From assembly GCF_028553745.1 (NCBI RefSeq), contig NZ_CP067129.1:2462501-2526500 (forward strand): a stretch of DNA of 64,000 nucleotides, written 5' to 3'. The notes under the pieces were generated by a model. It was given only the letters and a program-made list of their open reading frames with translations. It was not told the DNA's origin and made no database searches. Of the stretch, positions 8,945 to 18,886 are shown one piece after another (positions within the stretch are counted from its first letter, which is position 1; each line of letters begins with the position of its first letter). The stretch comes from Paracoccus seriniphilus (GTDB taxonomy: Bacteria > Pseudomonadota > Alphaproteobacteria > Rhodobacterales > Rhodobacteraceae). The position numbers and the translations under genes were made by a program.

Positions 8945-10050
8945 TCCTTGCGCGCTATATCGGGCGGCGTTTCCTGCGCAGCTTCCTGCTGATCGCGGGC
9001 GTCTTCCTGATGATCCTGTTGCTGATCGACATGATCGAGATGATCCGCCGGTTTTCCGAGCGCGGTATCGGAGTGTCAGGGGCGGCGAAACTGGCGGCGC
9101 TGAATATCGCCGGCAGCTTCTATTCCATCTTGCCGCTGATCACGGTCCTGGCCGGGATTGCCCTGTTTCTGGGGTTGGCGCGCAGTTCGGAAATGGTCGC
9201 CATCCGGGCCTCGGGACGCTCGGCGCTGAAGGTTGTCGCGGCCCCCTCGATCGCCGCCATCATGCTGGGCGCGATCACGGTCGCCCTGGTGAACCCGATG
9301 GTCGCCGTCACCGGCAAGAGGTTCGATGACGAGGTCGCAAATATCGAAAGACAGGGCAGCCAGACGGTTTCCATCAGCGACAGCGCCATGTGGCTTCGTC
9401 AGGCGGTGATCGAGCGCGGGCGGGAGGCCGGGCAGATCGTCATTCGCGCCCGACGTGCCAGCCCCGATGCCACGACACTTTATGATGCTTCGTTCCTGGT
9501 GTTCGACCAGAACAATGGCCCGGTGCGCCGTATCGAAGCCCGCGAGGCGCGACTTTCGCCGGGAAAATGGGATCTGATCGATGTGCGCGACTATGCGCTG
9601 GACCGCCCCAACCCCGAGGCCCAGGCCGAAGCGCGCGAAACGCTGTCACTGGCGTCGGATCTGACCGCGCAGCGCATCCGCGAAGGTTTCGGTCGCCCCG
9701 AGGCCGTGCCGGTCTGGCAATTGCCAGGCTTCATCGCCGGGCTTGAGCGCGCCGGTTTCACCGCCGCGCGACATCGCGTCTGGTTCCAGATGGAGCTGGC
9801 GCGGCCGTTCCTGATGGGAACGATGATCCTGATTGCGGCGGCCTTTACCATGCAGCATGTGCGCGGGCGCAATACCGGCGTCGCGGTTCTCATCGCCTTT
9901 GCCGCTGGAATCTGCCTGTTCTTCCTGCGCAACCTGGCGCAGGTGCTGGGCGACAATGGCCAGATCACGCCGGTCATGGCGGCCTGGTTTCCACCTCTGG
10001 TGGGAGGATTACTGGCCCTTGGGGTCATCTTGCAGCGAGAGGACGGATGA
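8941..10050 (+). CDS. lptG: LPS export ABC transporter permease LptG
   Basis: Partner permease of LptF, 369 residues with the same six-helix plus periplasmic jellyroll design. The start MILARYIGRRFLRSFLLIAG overlaps the lptF stop. The LptB-contact segment is LARSSEMVAIRASGRSALKV, and the third helix pair (GTMILIAAAFTMQH) contains residues that commonly contact LPS in the family. The lptB, lptA and lptC genes are not in this window. The stop overlaps the lptD start by ATGA, so the LPS exit path from inner membrane (LptFG) to outer membrane (LptD) is encoded as one coupled unit. Confidence 0.94.
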   Translation: MILARYIGRRFLRSFLLIAGVFLMILLLIDMIEMIRRFSERGIGVSGAAKLAALNIAGSFYSILPLITVLAGIALFLGLARSSEMVAIRASGRSALKVVAAPSIAAIMLGAITVALVNPMVAVTGKRFDDEVANIERQGSQTVSISDSAMWLRQAVIERGREAGQIVIRARRASPDATTLYDASFLVFDQNNGPVRRIEAREARLSPGKWDLIDVRDYALDRPNPEAQAEARETLSLASDLTAQRIREGFGRPEAVPVWQLPGFIAGLERAGFTAARHRVWFQMELARPFLMGTMILIAAAFTMQHVRGRNTGVAVLIAFAAGICLFFLRNLAQVLGDNGQITPVMAAWFPPLVGGLLALGVILQREDG

Positions 10051-12428
10051 TGCTGAAGCGACTGACCACGGCCACAAGCCTGTTCGCCAGCGTCGCGGTC
10101 TGGCAGTGTCTGCCACAATCTGCGCTGGCACAGTCATTGTTTGATGATGCGACAAGCTCCGAGTCGCAACTGGGGGCTGCCCCGCTGTCCAGCACAACCG
10201 GCAGTTCGGCATTGGCCCCGACCGCGCCTGCACTGGATGACGATCTGCTGGGCGATGGGACGCCGGACCGGGCAGAACTCAAGGTCGTCGAGCGCACCGC
10301 CGATGTCACATTGTCCGGCGATCGTCCGGAACTGAACGACAGCGACGATGCGGCGACAGTTCTGGCCGACAACATGGTCCTGCAGGGCGACCGGACATTG
10401 ATCGCGGCCGGCGGCGTGGTGGTCTGGTATCAGGGGACACGACTGGTCGCATCGCGCCTGATCGTGGATGGCGCCAGCGGCGATCTGACCATCGAAGGCC
10501 CGATCCATCTGTCCCGACCCGGTGCAAGCGACCCCGACAGCGAATCCATCCTGATCGCCGATTCCGCACAGCTGGACCGTGAACTGCAGGATGGGATCAT
10601 CCGCGGCGCAAGGCTGGTGATCGCGCGCGAATTGCAACTGGCCGCCGACGAACTGACCCGCAGCGCCAACGGGCGCATGACCAGCCTGACCCATGTCGTG
10701 GCCTCCAGCTGCCAGGTCTGCGCCAGCAACCCGACCCCCCTGTGGGAAATCCGCGCACGCAGCATCACCCACGACGCAGAGACCAGCCTGCTGACCCTCG
10801 ACCATCCGCAATTGCGCGCCTTCGGGGTGCCCATTGCGGCCGTTCCCTTCACGATCACGGCGCCTGACCCGACGGTCGAGCGTCGCTCCGGCTTTCTGCG
10901 CCCCGAATTCCGCACCACATCCAGCCTGGGCTTCGGCGTGAAACTGCCATATTTCCAGACGCTTGGAGACAGCGCCGACATCACGCTGACGCCCTATGTC
11001 TCGGCCAGCCAGACCCGGACTCTGGAGTTCCGCTACCGTCAGGCCTGGACGAGCGGCGAGGCCGAATGGGAAGGCGCGATCACCCGCGACGACATCGAGC
11101 CCGGCGAGACCCGGGGCTATCTGTTCGGCAATGCCACCTATGAGCTGCCGCGTGGCTATCGTCTGGGCGTTCAGGTCCAGGTCGCATCGGACCGCGCCTA
11201 TCTGCTGGATTATGACATCTCGGACGCCGACCGTCTGTGGAGCGGCTTTACGCTCGAGCGCATCACCCGCGACCGGCTGGTCTTCGGTCGCGTGGGGAAC
11301 TACGAATCACTGCGTGATGACGAGGACAATTCGACCTCGCCCAATCAGGTCGCCGATATCCTGTCGCAGCGTCGCTTCACCCCCGCGCTTATCGGTGGTC
11401 AAGGGGTGATGGAATGGTCGTTCCATGCCCATCGCCGCCCGTCGGATGAAAACATCGTTGGTCGCGACGTCGCCCGAGGGTCGGTCGGCGTGGACTGGCG
11501 CCGCAGCGAGATCCTGCCGGGGGGCCTTGTCGGAACCGTCATCGCGGGGCTGGATGCAGACCTGTACCGTATCGCACAGGATGACCGCTATGACGATTAC
11601 GTGACCCGCGTGGACCCGGTCCTGGGCACCGAATTGCGCTGGCCCTTGATGACAAGCACGGGAGGCGCCACGCATATCGTCGAACCCGTCGTCCAACTGT
11701 TCTGGTCACCGCGCGGCAGCAATGACGACATTCCCAATGAAGACAGCCAGTTGATCGAGTTCGACGAAGGCAATCTGTTTTCGGACGACCGCTTTTCCGG
11801 ATGGGACGCGCGCGAGACCGGGCTGCGTGCCAATATCGGGGTCAGCTGGACAAGAATCGACCCCGATGGCTGGTCATTGGGGCTTACCGGCGGACGGGTG
11901 CTGCGCGCACATGAAGATGACGATTTCCCGACCGATTCCCCCCCAGCGGGCAAACGGTCAGACTGGCTGCTTGCGGCGCATTATGACAGCGGCAAGGGAT
12001 TGGCCCTGTCCAACCGGGCGCTGTTTGACGATTCCTTCGATTTCTCCCGAAATGAGCTGCGGCTGGGCTGGCAGCGCCAGGGGCTCGAGGTGTCGGCCGG
12101 ATATCTGTGGATCAACAGCGATGAGGATGAAGGGCGCGACAGCGACGCGAATGAGCTGACCGCAACCGTCGGCTGGCAGATTTTCGATGGCTGGTGGATC
12201 AATGCCGAAACCCGCTATGATTTCGCGGCCGACAAGGCGCAGAAGGCGACCTTTGACGTGGCCTATCAGAACGAATGCCTGACGCTGGAAATGGGTCTGT
12301 CGCGTCGCTTCACGGAAAGCTACAGTGTCAGTCCGGAAACCAGCTTCGATCTGTCGGTTCGGCTGGGCGGTTTCGGCAGTCAGAAAGACAGTAGCGGCAC
12401 GGTGGCGCGTCGCAGTTGCATGCGCTAG
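10047..12428 (+). CDS. lptD: LPS assembly outer-membrane protein LptD
   Basis: Outer-membrane beta-barrel that, with LptE, inserts lipopolysaccharide into the outer leaflet; 793 residues. It has a signal peptide (first ~28 residues, ending SALAQ), an N-terminal periplasmic OstA-like beta-jellyroll (about 70-200) and a large C-terminal barrel. A CQVC pair in the jellyroll/barrel junction and a lone Cys plus a terminal SCMR allow the disulfide pattern seen in mature LptD. The start codon overlaps the lptG stop (ATGA); a second ATG follows immediately. Downstream surA encodes the chaperone known to help LptD fold, so the operon pairs client and chaperone. Confidence 0.93.
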   Translation: MMLKRLTTATSLFASVAVWQCLPQSALAQSLFDDATSSESQLGAAPLSSTTGSSALAPTAPALDDDLLGDGTPDRAELKVVERTADVTLSGDRPELNDSDDAATVLADNMVLQGDRTLIAAGGVVVWYQGTRLVASRLIVDGASGDLTIEGPIHLSRPGASDPDSESILIADSAQLDRELQDGIIRGARLVIARELQLAADELTRSANGRMTSLTHVVASSCQVCASNPTPLWEIRARSITHDAETSLLTLDHPQLRAFGVPIAAVPFTITAPDPTVERRSGFLRPEFRTTSSLGFGVKLPYFQTLGDSADITLTPYVSASQTRTLEFRYRQAWTSGEAEWEGAITRDDIEPGETRGYLFGNATYELPRGYRLGVQVQVASDRAYLLDYDISDADRLWSGFTLERITRDRLVFGRVGNYESLRDDEDNSTSPNQVADILSQRRFTPALIGGQGVMEWSFHAHRRPSDENIVGRDVARGSVGVDWRRSEILPGGLVGTVIAGLDADLYRIAQDDRYDDYVTRVDPVLGTELRWPLMTSTGGATHIVEPVVQLFWSPRGSNDDIPNEDSQLIEFDEGNLFSDDRFSGWDARETGLRANIGVSWTRIDPDGWSLGLTGGRVLRAHEDDDFPTDSPPAGKRSDWLLAAHYDSGKGLALSNRALFDDSFDFSRNELRLGWQRQGLEVSAGYLWINSDEDEGRDSDANELTATVGWQIFDGWWINAETRYDFAADKAQKATFDVAYQNECLTLEMGLSRRFTESYSVSPETSFDLSVRLGGFGSQKDSSGTVARRSCMR

Positions 12429-12461
12429 TCTCGCCGCGACAAGTGATTTGGGGGCCTGCAG

Positions 12462-13730
12462 ATGCGGCATATTCTTTCCAGCGTTGCCATTGCGGCGACC
12501 TTGATCTTTGGCGCGGCCGGACCGACTGTCGCGCAGAATCCATTCGCGCCCGTCATCTATATCAATGACAAGGCCGTGACCCGCTACGAGGTCGAGCAGC
12601 GCATGAAGTTCATGCAGATCCTTGGCTCGCCCGCAGATCAGGCCGAGGCCGAGGATGCGTTGATCAACGACCGGCTGCGCATCTACGCCGCCCAACAACT
12701 GGGAATCGAAGTCACGGAGCAGGGGCTGCAGGCCGGGCTGGAGGAATTTGCCAGTCGCGCCCGCATGTCCGCCGCCGAATTCACTGCGGCACTGGAAAAA
12801 TCAGGTGTCGAACCTCAGGCCTATCGTGATTTCGTCAAGGCTGGCGTTGCCTGGCGCGGCGTCATCCGTCAGCGCCTGCTGTCGCAGATCAGCGTGTCCG
12901 ACGCCGAGGTCGATCAGGAGATGAAGCGCCAGATCGAGACGCCGATCATTTCGCGCGTGCTGTTGTCGGAACTGATCATTCCCGCCCCGGAAGGTCAGGA
13001 AGAGGCCGCGATGAACCGCGCCCGCGCGATTGCGGCATCTCAACCGAACGAAGCGCAATTCGCCGCCGCCGCGCGCAAATACTCGGCGGCTGGCACTGCC
13101 TCATCGGGTGGGCGTCTGAACTGGATCGGGCTGGACAACCTGCCCCCGGCGCTGCGCCCGGTGCTGACCAATCTGTCCACCGGCCAGATCACCCAGCCCC
13201 TGACGGTGCCCGGAGCGGTGGTGCTGTTCTACCTGCGCGACAAGCAGGGCAATCTGCGCCCCGGTGCCAAGGAGCAGGTGCTGGAATACATGACACTGCG
13301 GATGCCTTCGGCCGCCGAGGCCACGCAGTTGGCGGCACGGGTGCGCAACTGCGACGATCTCTATGTGCAGGCCGGCAGCGATGCCGCGCCGATGGTCAAC
13401 CGTCAGACCCAGTCGCAGAATGCCATTCCCGCCCTGATCGCGACCCGTCTGGCCTCGATGGATGACGATGAAGCCGGCATCGTGAATTACGGCAATGCCG
13501 CCGATGTCGTCGTCCTCTGTTCTCGTCAGCCGGCCCTGCTGGCCCGGGCGCAACAGGACGTTCCGACCACCGCACTGCCCGATGACGGCGTCGAGGCGGC
13601 ACTGCCCGACACGCAGGGCATCCCCAACCGCGAGGTCCTGCGCGAGGACATCTATAGCCGCAAGGCGAATGCCGCCGCCGATGCCTATCTGGCCGAGTTG
13701 CGCGCCGATGCGATTATCCGGCGTCCGTAA
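12462..13730 (+). CDS. surA: Periplasmic chaperone / peptidyl-prolyl isomerase SurA
   Basis: Periplasmic chaperone for outer-membrane proteins, 422 residues. The signal peptide ends near residue 24 (PTVAQ). A SurA N-terminal helical domain follows (VIYINDKAVTRYEVEQRMKF, LINDRL), then one recognisable parvulin (PpiC) domain around residues 165-270, containing RKYSAAGTASSGGRLNWIGL and NLSTGQITQPL. Enterobacterial SurA has two parvulin domains; the second is absent or very divergent here, as in many alphaproteobacteria. It lies 33 bp after lptD and 3 bp before pdxA, in the conserved lptD-surA-pdxA-rsmA order. Confidence 0.92.
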   Translation: MRHILSSVAIAATLIFGAAGPTVAQNPFAPVIYINDKAVTRYEVEQRMKFMQILGSPADQAEAEDALINDRLRIYAAQQLGIEVTEQGLQAGLEEFASRARMSAAEFTAALEKSGVEPQAYRDFVKAGVAWRGVIRQRLLSQISVSDAEVDQEMKRQIETPIISRVLLSELIIPAPEGQEEAAMNRARAIAASQPNEAQFAAAARKYSAAGTASSGGRLNWIGLDNLPPALRPVLTNLSTGQITQPLTVPGAVVLFYLRDKQGNLRPGAKEQVLEYMTLRMPSAAEATQLAARVRNCDDLYVQAGSDAAPMVNRQTQSQNAIPALIATRLASMDDDEAGIVNYGNAADVVVLCSRQPALLARAQQDVPTTALPDDGVEAALPDTQGIPNREVLREDIYSRKANAAADAYLAELRADAIIRRP

Positions 13731-13733
13731 GCC

Positions 13734-14699
13734 ATGATCAGCCGTATCCTGCTGACCTGCGGCGAACCCGCCGGCATTGGCCCCGAACTGGTGGTTCCCG
13801 CCATGGAGTCCGGGGTCGATTTCGCCTGGATCGGCGACCCCCGGCATTTGCCCCAAGGCACAGCCTATTGCGAGATCGTCGCCCCCTCGGACCCGGTGCC
13901 TGCCGGCCAGCTGCCCGTCCTGCGCCACGATTTTGTCGCTCCCGTGACACCGGGGCGGCCCGATCCCGCCAACGCGCAGGGCGTGATCGAGGTCATTGCC
14001 CGTGCCGTTGAACTGGTCATGCGTGGCGAAGCGCAGGCCATCACCACCCTGCCCATCAACAAGCAGGTTCTGAAAGAAGGCGCGGCATTCGCCTTTCCCG
14101 GGCATACCGAGTATCTGGCCGATCTTGCCGGGGATGTCCCGGTGGCAATGATGCTGGCCTCGACATCGGTGCAGCCGCCTTGCCGCGTCGTGCCAGCCAC
14201 CATCCATATCCCGCTGGCCTCGGTTCCCGCCGCGCTGACGGTCGACCGGCTGGAGCAGGCCATCCGCATCACGCATGCGGCATTGATCCGGGATTTCGGC
14301 ATTGTCGCCCCGCGCCTGGCCGTGGCCGGCCTGAATCCGCATGCCGGCGAAGGTGGTGCCATGGGCAGCGAAGAGAACAGCTTCATCCGCCCGCTGCTGG
14401 CACGGCTTCGCGGCGAAGGCATGGATATCGCCGGCCCCCTGCCCGCCGATACGATGTTCCATGCCAATGCAAGGTCGCGTTATGATGCCGCCATCTGCGC
14501 CTATCACGATCAGGCGCTGATCCCGATCAAGACCCTGGATTTCGCGGGCGGCGTGAATGTCACGCTTGGCCTGCCCTTCGTGCGGACCTCGCCAGATCAC
14601 GGCACCGCCTTCGACATCGCCGGACAGGGCGTGGCCGATGCCACCTCGACCATCGCGGCGCTGCGGATGGCGCAGGACATGGCAAGGTCGCGCGGATGA
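13734..14699 (+). CDS. pdxA: 4-hydroxythreonine-4-phosphate dehydrogenase PdxA
   Basis: NAD-dependent dehydrogenase of the DXP-dependent pyridoxal 5'-phosphate pathway, oxidising 4-hydroxythreonine 4-phosphate; 321 residues. Recognisable features are [14 protein letters not shown] at the N-terminus, the substrate-binding [25 protein letters not shown], the metal-site segment [16 protein letters not shown] and [16 protein letters not shown] near the C-terminus. It is coupled to rsmA by overlap (ATGAG). Confidence 0.95.
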   Translation: MISRILLTCGEPAGIGPELVVPAMESGVDFAWIGDPRHLPQGTAYCEIVAPSDPVPAGQLPVLRHDFVAPVTPGRPDPANAQGVIEVIARAVELVMRGEAQAITTLPINKQVLKEGAAFAFPGHTEYLADLAGDVPVAMMLASTSVQPPCRVVPATIHIPLASVPAALTVDRLEQAIRITHAALIRDFGIVAPRLAVAGLNPHAGEGGAMGSEENSFIRPLLARLRGEGMDIAGPLPADTMFHANARSRYDAAICAYHDQALIPIKTLDFAGGVNVTLGLPFVRTSPDHGTAFDIAGQGVADATSTIAALRMAQDMARSRG

Positions 14700-15550
14700 G
14701 CAGCATCGACAATCTGCCCCCCCTGCGCGAGGTGATCGCGCGCCATGAATTGCGCGCGAAGAAGCAGCTTGGCCAGAATTTCCTGTTGGACCTGAACCTG
14801 ACCTCGAAGATCGCGCGTCAGGCCGGGGATCTGTCGCAATGCGACATTCTGGAAATCGGTCCCGGCCCCGGCGGGCTGACCCGTGGTCTGCTGGCCGAAG
14901 GCGCGCGGCGCGTTCTGGCGATTGAAAAGGATGCCCGTGCCCTTCCGGCTCTGGAAGAGATTGCACAGGCCTATCCGGGTCGCCTGCAGGTCATCAACGG
15001 CGATGCGCTGGCCATCGACCCGCTGGAGCATCTGACCCCGCCGATCCGTGTTGCCGCCAATCTGCCATATAATATCGGCACGGAACTGCTGATCCGCTGG
15101 CTGACACCGCCGCAATGGCCGCCCTTCTGGCAATCGCTGACGCTGATGTTCCAGAAGGAAGTGGCCGAACGCATCGTCGCAAGGCCGGGCAGCAAGGCCT
15201 ATGGACGGCTGGCCCTGCTGGCGCAATGGCGCAGCGATGCGCGGATCGTCATGACCCTGCCGCCCGAAGCCTTTGTGCCAGCGCCCTCGATCCATTCGGC
15301 GGTGGTGCATCTGACGGCGCTGCCGGAACCTCGCTTTCCCGCCGACCCGGCGGTTCTGTCACAGATCACCGCGGCGGGTTTCAACCAACGGCGCAAGATG
15401 CTGCGGGCCAGCCTGCGCGGCCTGCATCCGCAGATCGAAGGCCTGCTGGAGCAGGTGGATATCGCCCCCACCGCACGCGCCGAGGAAATCGACCTCGAAC
15501 GTTTCTGCGCCCTGGCTCGGGCGCTGAAGGAAGCGCGCAAGGCGGGCTGA
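14696..15550 (+). CDS. rsmA: 16S rRNA dimethyladenosine transferase RsmA (KsgA)
   Basis: S-adenosylmethionine-dependent enzyme that dimethylates two adjacent adenosines in the 3' hairpin of 16S rRNA; 284 residues. The family start motif [19 protein letters not shown] is present, followed by the SAM-binding loop [14 protein letters not shown] and the catalytic motif [11 protein letters not shown]. The C-terminal domain ends with [15 protein letters not shown]. Last gene of the lptF-to-rsmA run; the facing DUF4167 gene has a terminator in the 79-bp gap. Confidence 0.95.
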   Translation: MSSIDNLPPLREVIARHELRAKKQLGQNFLLDLNLTSKIARQAGDLSQCDILEIGPGPGGLTRGLLAEGARRVLAIEKDARALPALEEIAQAYPGRLQVINGDALAIDPLEHLTPPIRVAANLPYNIGTELLIRWLTPPQWPPFWQSLTLMFQKEVAERIVARPGSKAYGRLALLAQWRSDARIVMTLPPEAFVPAPSIHSAVVHLTALPEPRFPADPAVLSQITAAGFNQRRKMLRASLRGLHPQIEGLLEQVDIAPTARAEEIDLERFCALARALKEARKAG

Positions 15551-15574
15551 CGTTCACGGCACCTTGTAGACATG

Positions 15575-15605
15575 ACACAAAAGAAAGGGCCGCAAAAGCG
15601 GCCCT
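15575..15605 (-). terminator. Rho-independent terminator of the DUF4167 gene
   Basis: An 8-bp perfect stem (agggccgc / gcggccct, loop of four A/T) at 15586-15605 is followed on the minus strand by a T-rich tail (TTCTTTTGTG). This orientation ends the minus-strand transcript; the plus strand has no T-run after the hairpin. Confidence 0.75.
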
Positions 15606-15629
15606 GTCAGTCTGGTGATGGATCTCGTC

Positions 15630-16529
15630 TCAGCCCTGTTCGGCACCGTTTTCCGGCGCAGCATCCGGCGCCGGGGTCGCCTCGGCTTCTGCGGGCGCGG
15701 TCTCGCCATCGCTGGCCTTGCGCTTGCTGCGGCTGGTGGTGCTGCGCGGAGCGCGGGGCGCGCGGGTGGTTTTCGCACGCGTCTTCTTGGCCGGTGCAGC
15801 CTCGGGGGTCTCGACCGGTCCGGCTTCGCCCTGCGGCGCCACGGCATCGGGCAGACCCAATTGCGGCTGCACCTCGGCTTCAGTTTCGGCGCTGGTTGCG
15901 GGCTCTGCCTGGGCTTCGGGCTCGGGCTTTGCTGCAGTTTCCGACTTGGTCGAGGCGCTGCGGCGTGAAGAGCTGCGACGCTGGGGCGCAGGCTTGGACT
16001 CGGCTACGGACGCCGGGGCCGCCTCTTCCTTGACGACAGGCTGCTCATCACTGCTGGCAGTCTGCGCACGCTCTTGCTGATTGCGCTCTTGCTGGCCGCG
16101 ATCCTGCTGATTGCGATCACCCTGCGCCGTATCACGCTGACCGTTGTTATGATCGCGGTTGCGGTGGTCGCGGTGACCATTGTCGCCACGCTGGCCATTC
16201 TGCTGGCCATGCCCATCGCGGTCATCATCGCCATTCTGGCGCTGATTGTGATGCTGCTGTTGCTGCGCCTGACGCTCGGCCATTTCGCGCTGCGCTTCGC
16301 CCAGCATGCGCGTGTAATGCTCGGCATGCTGGAAAAAGCTCTGCTCGGCCACGCGGTCATTGGAAAGCTGCGCGTCCCGCGCCAGCGTCAGATATTTGTC
16401 GATGATCTGCTGAGGCGTGCCCCGGACCTTTCCTTCAGGACCCGAGCTGTCAAACACGCGGTTGACTATATTCCCCAGCGAGCGCTGGCGATTCGACTTG
16501 TTACGCGAACGGGATTTCGATGATCTCAT
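15630..16529 (-). CDS. DUF4167 domain-containing protein with low-complexity tail
   Basis: 299-residue protein. The first ~85 residues are the conserved DUF4167 domain (RSLGNIVNRVFDSSGPEGKV, then RGTPQQIIDKYLTLARDA and FFQHAEHYTRML), found in alphaproteobacteria and of unknown function. Residues about 86-175 are extremely rich in Q, H, N, R and D (repeated short units of the type QQxRxQ and RDHxNRDH). The rest is Ala/Glu/Pro-rich with Lys/Arg-Thr patches. The basic N-terminus (MRSSKSRSRNKSNRQRSLGN) and RNA-protein-like tail suggest nucleic-acid binding, an inference only. A 272-bp gap upstream separates it from prmC. The tail composition differs sharply from all neighbours. Confidence 0.85.
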   Translation of the reverse strand: MRSSKSRSRNKSNRQRSLGNIVNRVFDSSGPEGKVRGTPQQIIDKYLTLARDAQLSNDRVAEQSFFQHAEHYTRMLGEAQREMAERQAQQQQHHNQRQNGDDDRDGHGQQNGQRGDNGHRDHRNRDHNNGQRDTAQGDRNQQDRGQQERNQQERAQTASSDEQPVVKEEAAPASVAESKPAPQRRSSSRRSASTKSETAAKPEPEAQAEPATSAETEAEVQPQLGLPDAVAPQGEAGPVETPEAAPAKKTRAKTTRAPRAPRSTTSRSKRKASDGETAPAEAEATPAPDAAPENGAEQG

Positions 16530-16801
16530 CAGTCTGTCTGTTATGGTTCCAGGGTAGTCTGGGTGGCCGGAGCGGTCCGGTCTGCGTTTCGGGCGGCGTC
16601 GGCGGAATTTACTCGCAACCTGCCATTCAAGCCCAGTTCTTGCCTAGCAAGGCGCTGTGCGCACCCGGTCGATCATGGCAATTGTCAGGCTGACCCGTGT
16701 GGCGGCTAGGGCCCCCGACACGCAGCTGACTAATCATGCAGTCAGCGGCGTTACAAGGAAAAAGTTGTCATTTTGGTGAAATTCGCCGCAATTTTCGGGA
16801 T

Positions 16802-17626
16802 TCATCCGTGAAACCAAGCCTGAACGACACGATCCCTTCCGTCAAGATCGGCGATCACACGGGTTCGTGCGCCCGCGGCCTGAAACAGCGCCGAGACCGC
16901 CTGCCCCTGCCGGTGCCCGATCTCGACCAGGACATGGCCGCCGGGGTTCAGATGCGCCTGTGCCCCCGCTGCGATGGTCCGATAGGCGGTCAGCCCGTCT
17001 GCACCATCTGTCAGGGCCAGATGCGGTTCCCAGTTCAGAACGTCGGGAGACAGGCCAGACATCTCTTCCGCGGCAATATAGGGCGGATTCGAGACGATCA
17101 GATCAAAGCCTGCATCGATGCCCTGATACCAGTCGGCCTGCGCGAAATCCGCCGCCACGCCGATCCGGCGGGCATTGTCCCTTGCGACCTCAAGGGCCTG
17201 CAGAGAGATATCCGTGCCCTGCCCCCTTGCGCCGGGCCGCGCGGCCAGAAGCGAAATCAGGATGGCGCCGGTTCCCGTGCCCATGTCCAGCACCGAGCTC
17301 CACGTCAACTGCAGCGCCGCATCGATCAGGGTTTCGGTTTCCGGGCGCGGGTCCAGCGTGTCGGATGTGACCCGGAAGCGATGGGCATAGAAATCGCGAT
17401 AGCCGACGATCTGCGCCACCGGCTGATGCGCCGCGCGGGCGGAAATCGCCGCGGTCAGGCGCGTTGTCTCGGATTCGGTCAGGGCGCGATTGTCCATGAT
17501 CCGCAAGCGGCCCGGCTCGACATCCAGTATGGCGGCCAGGATACGGTCGCCATCGCGTGCAGCGCCGACGATTCCGGCCGCGCCCAGCCGTGCGGCCGCC
17601 ACCCGCCGCGCCTCGTCGATGGTCAT
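16802..17626 (-). CDS. prmC: Release factor glutamine N5-methyltransferase PrmC
   Basis: Methylates the glutamine of the GGQ motif in release factors RF1 and RF2, raising termination efficiency; 274 residues. It has an N-terminal helical domain that recognises the factor ([25 protein letters not shown], shown in parts [11 protein letters not shown] and LDPRPETE), a SAM loop [15 protein letters not shown] and the catalytic NPPYI motif in [14 protein letters not shown]. It overlaps the 3' end of prfA, its substrate gene, by 4 bp, the classical prfA-prmC arrangement. Confidence 0.95.
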   Translation of the reverse strand: MTIDEARRVAAARLGAAGIVGAARDGDRILAAILDVEPGRLRIMDNRALTESETTRLTAAISARAAHQPVAQIVGYRDFYAHRFRVTSDTLDPRPETETLIDAALQLTWSSVLDMGTGTGAILISLLAARPGARGQGTDISLQALEVARDNARRIGVAADFAQADWYQGIDAGFDLIVSNPPYIAAEEMSGLSPDVLNWEPHLALTDGADGLTAYRTIAAGAQAHLNPGGHVLVEIGHRQGQAVSALFQAAGARTRVIADLDGRDRVVQAWFHG

Positions 17627-18678
17627 TCCTGCGCAGCCAGACGCGCCGCCTGATCATGCGAGGTCAGTGCGTCGATGATATCGCCCAGATCCCCGGCCAT
17701 GACCCGGTCCAGCGAATAGAGCGTCAGATTGATACGGTGATCGGTCATCCGCCCCTGGGGAAAGTTGTAGGTCCGAATGCGCTCGCTGCGATCGCCGCTG
17801 CCGACCTGGGACTTGCGGTCTGCGGCACGTTCGGCATCGGCCTGCTGGCGCTGCATGTCATATAGCCGCGCACGCAAGACGGCCATGGCATTGGCGCGGT
17901 TCTGGTGCTGGGATTTCTCGGACGAGGTCACCACGATGCCGGTCGGGATATGGGTGATCCGCACCGCCGAGTCGGTGGTGTTCACATGCTGCCCACCCGC
18001 GCCGCTGGCGCGCATCGTGTCGATGCGGATATCGCCTGCAGGAATGTCGATTTCCACATCATCGGCAGCCTCGGGCAGAACCGCAACGGTGGCGGCGCTG
18101 GTATGGATGCGCCCTCCGGATTCCGTCTCGGGCACCCGCTGGACGCGATGCACGCCCGATTCATATTTCAGCCGGGCAAAGACCCCCTCGCCTGCGACGC
18201 GGACCATGGCCTCCTTGACGCCGCCCAGTTCGGTTTCCGCCAGTTCCAGCACCTGAAAGCTCCAGCCCTGCGATTCCGCATAGCGGCGATACATCGACAG
18301 CAGGTCACCAGCGAACAGCGCGGCTTCGTCACCACCGGTTCCGGGGCGGATCTCGATGATGGCCGGGCGCGCATCCGCGGCATCCTTGGGCAACAGCGCC
18401 AGCCGCAACTCCTGTTCGATCCGGGGAAGCTCGTCCTGCAGGCGTGACAATTCGTCCTCGGCCAGTTCACGCATCTCGGGATCGGCCAGCATCGCACGCG
18501 CCTCGGCCATGCCATCGCGCGCCTCGCGCCAATGGGCGATCTGCTCGACCACGGGTTTCAGCTCGGCATATTCGCGGCTGATCCGCGCGATCTGGTCGGG
18601 CGCCGCGCCGGCATTGAGCTGCGCTTCGAGAAACTCGAAACGCTGGGTGATCTGGTGAAGGCGGTCTTCGGGAAGCAT
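17623..18678 (-). CDS. prfA: Peptide chain release factor 1
   Basis: RF1 terminates translation at UAA and UAG; 351 residues. The ATG was chosen to give the family start [20 protein letters not shown]; the frame stays open further upstream without a supported start. The peptidyl-hydrolysis motif GGQ lies near residue 228 in [19 protein letters not shown], and domain 2 has [21 protein letters not shown]-terminal [17 protein letters not shown] is typical of class-I factors. Cotranscribed with prmC, which modifies it. Confidence 0.95.
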   Translation of the reverse strand: MLPEDRLHQITQRFEFLEAQLNAGAAPDQIARISREYAELKPVVEQIAHWREARDGMAEARAMLADPEMRELAEDELSRLQDELPRIEQELRLALLPKDAADARPAIIEIRPGTGGDEAALFAGDLLSMYRRYAESQGWSFQVLELAETELGGVKEAMVRVAGEGVFARLKYESGVHRVQRVPETESGGRIHTSAATVAVLPEAADDVEIDIPAGDIRIDTMRASGAGGQHVNTTDSAVRITHIPTGIVVTSSEKSQHQNRANAMAVLRARLYDMQRQQADAERAADRKSQVGSGDRSERIRTYNFPQGRMTDHRINLTLYSLDRVMAGDLGDIIDALTSHDQAARLAAQE

Positions 18679-18792
18679 GATGTGCGGATTTATAGCCCCG
18701 CACGCCCCCCGTAAAGCGCCTATCTGCCCTGGCCGCCCCCTCATGCGGGGATTTGCCTTGCATCTTCAAGATCGCCCGCTATAAGGCCCCAT

Positions 18793-18844
18793 CCTTCCGC
18801 CGAGATTTGTGCAACCGGCAACCTCTCGTGGCGGGTGCGGAAGG
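18793..18844 (+). ncRNA. Candidate rpsF leader (S6:S18-binding autoregulatory RNA)
   Basis: In the 5' leader of rpsF an 8-bp perfect stem (ccttccgc 18793-18800 with gcggaagg 18837-18844) encloses about 36 nt containing AACCGGCAACC, i.e. a CCG triplet in a potential bulge. The known rpsF leader in many bacteria places a CCG bulge above a closing stem and is bound by the S6:S18 dimer. The stem is seen directly; its identity as that leader is inferred from position and the CCG. Confidence 0.5.
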
Positions 18845-18886
18845 CTGAAGCCCGCCTATGAAGTGGCCATTGATGAAAGGATCGCC

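Noticed and set aside
13101..14966. Open frame of about 621 codons on the minus strand opposite surA-pdxA-rsmA
   Set aside because: It crosses three well-supported genes on the other strand and shows only antisense-type composition.
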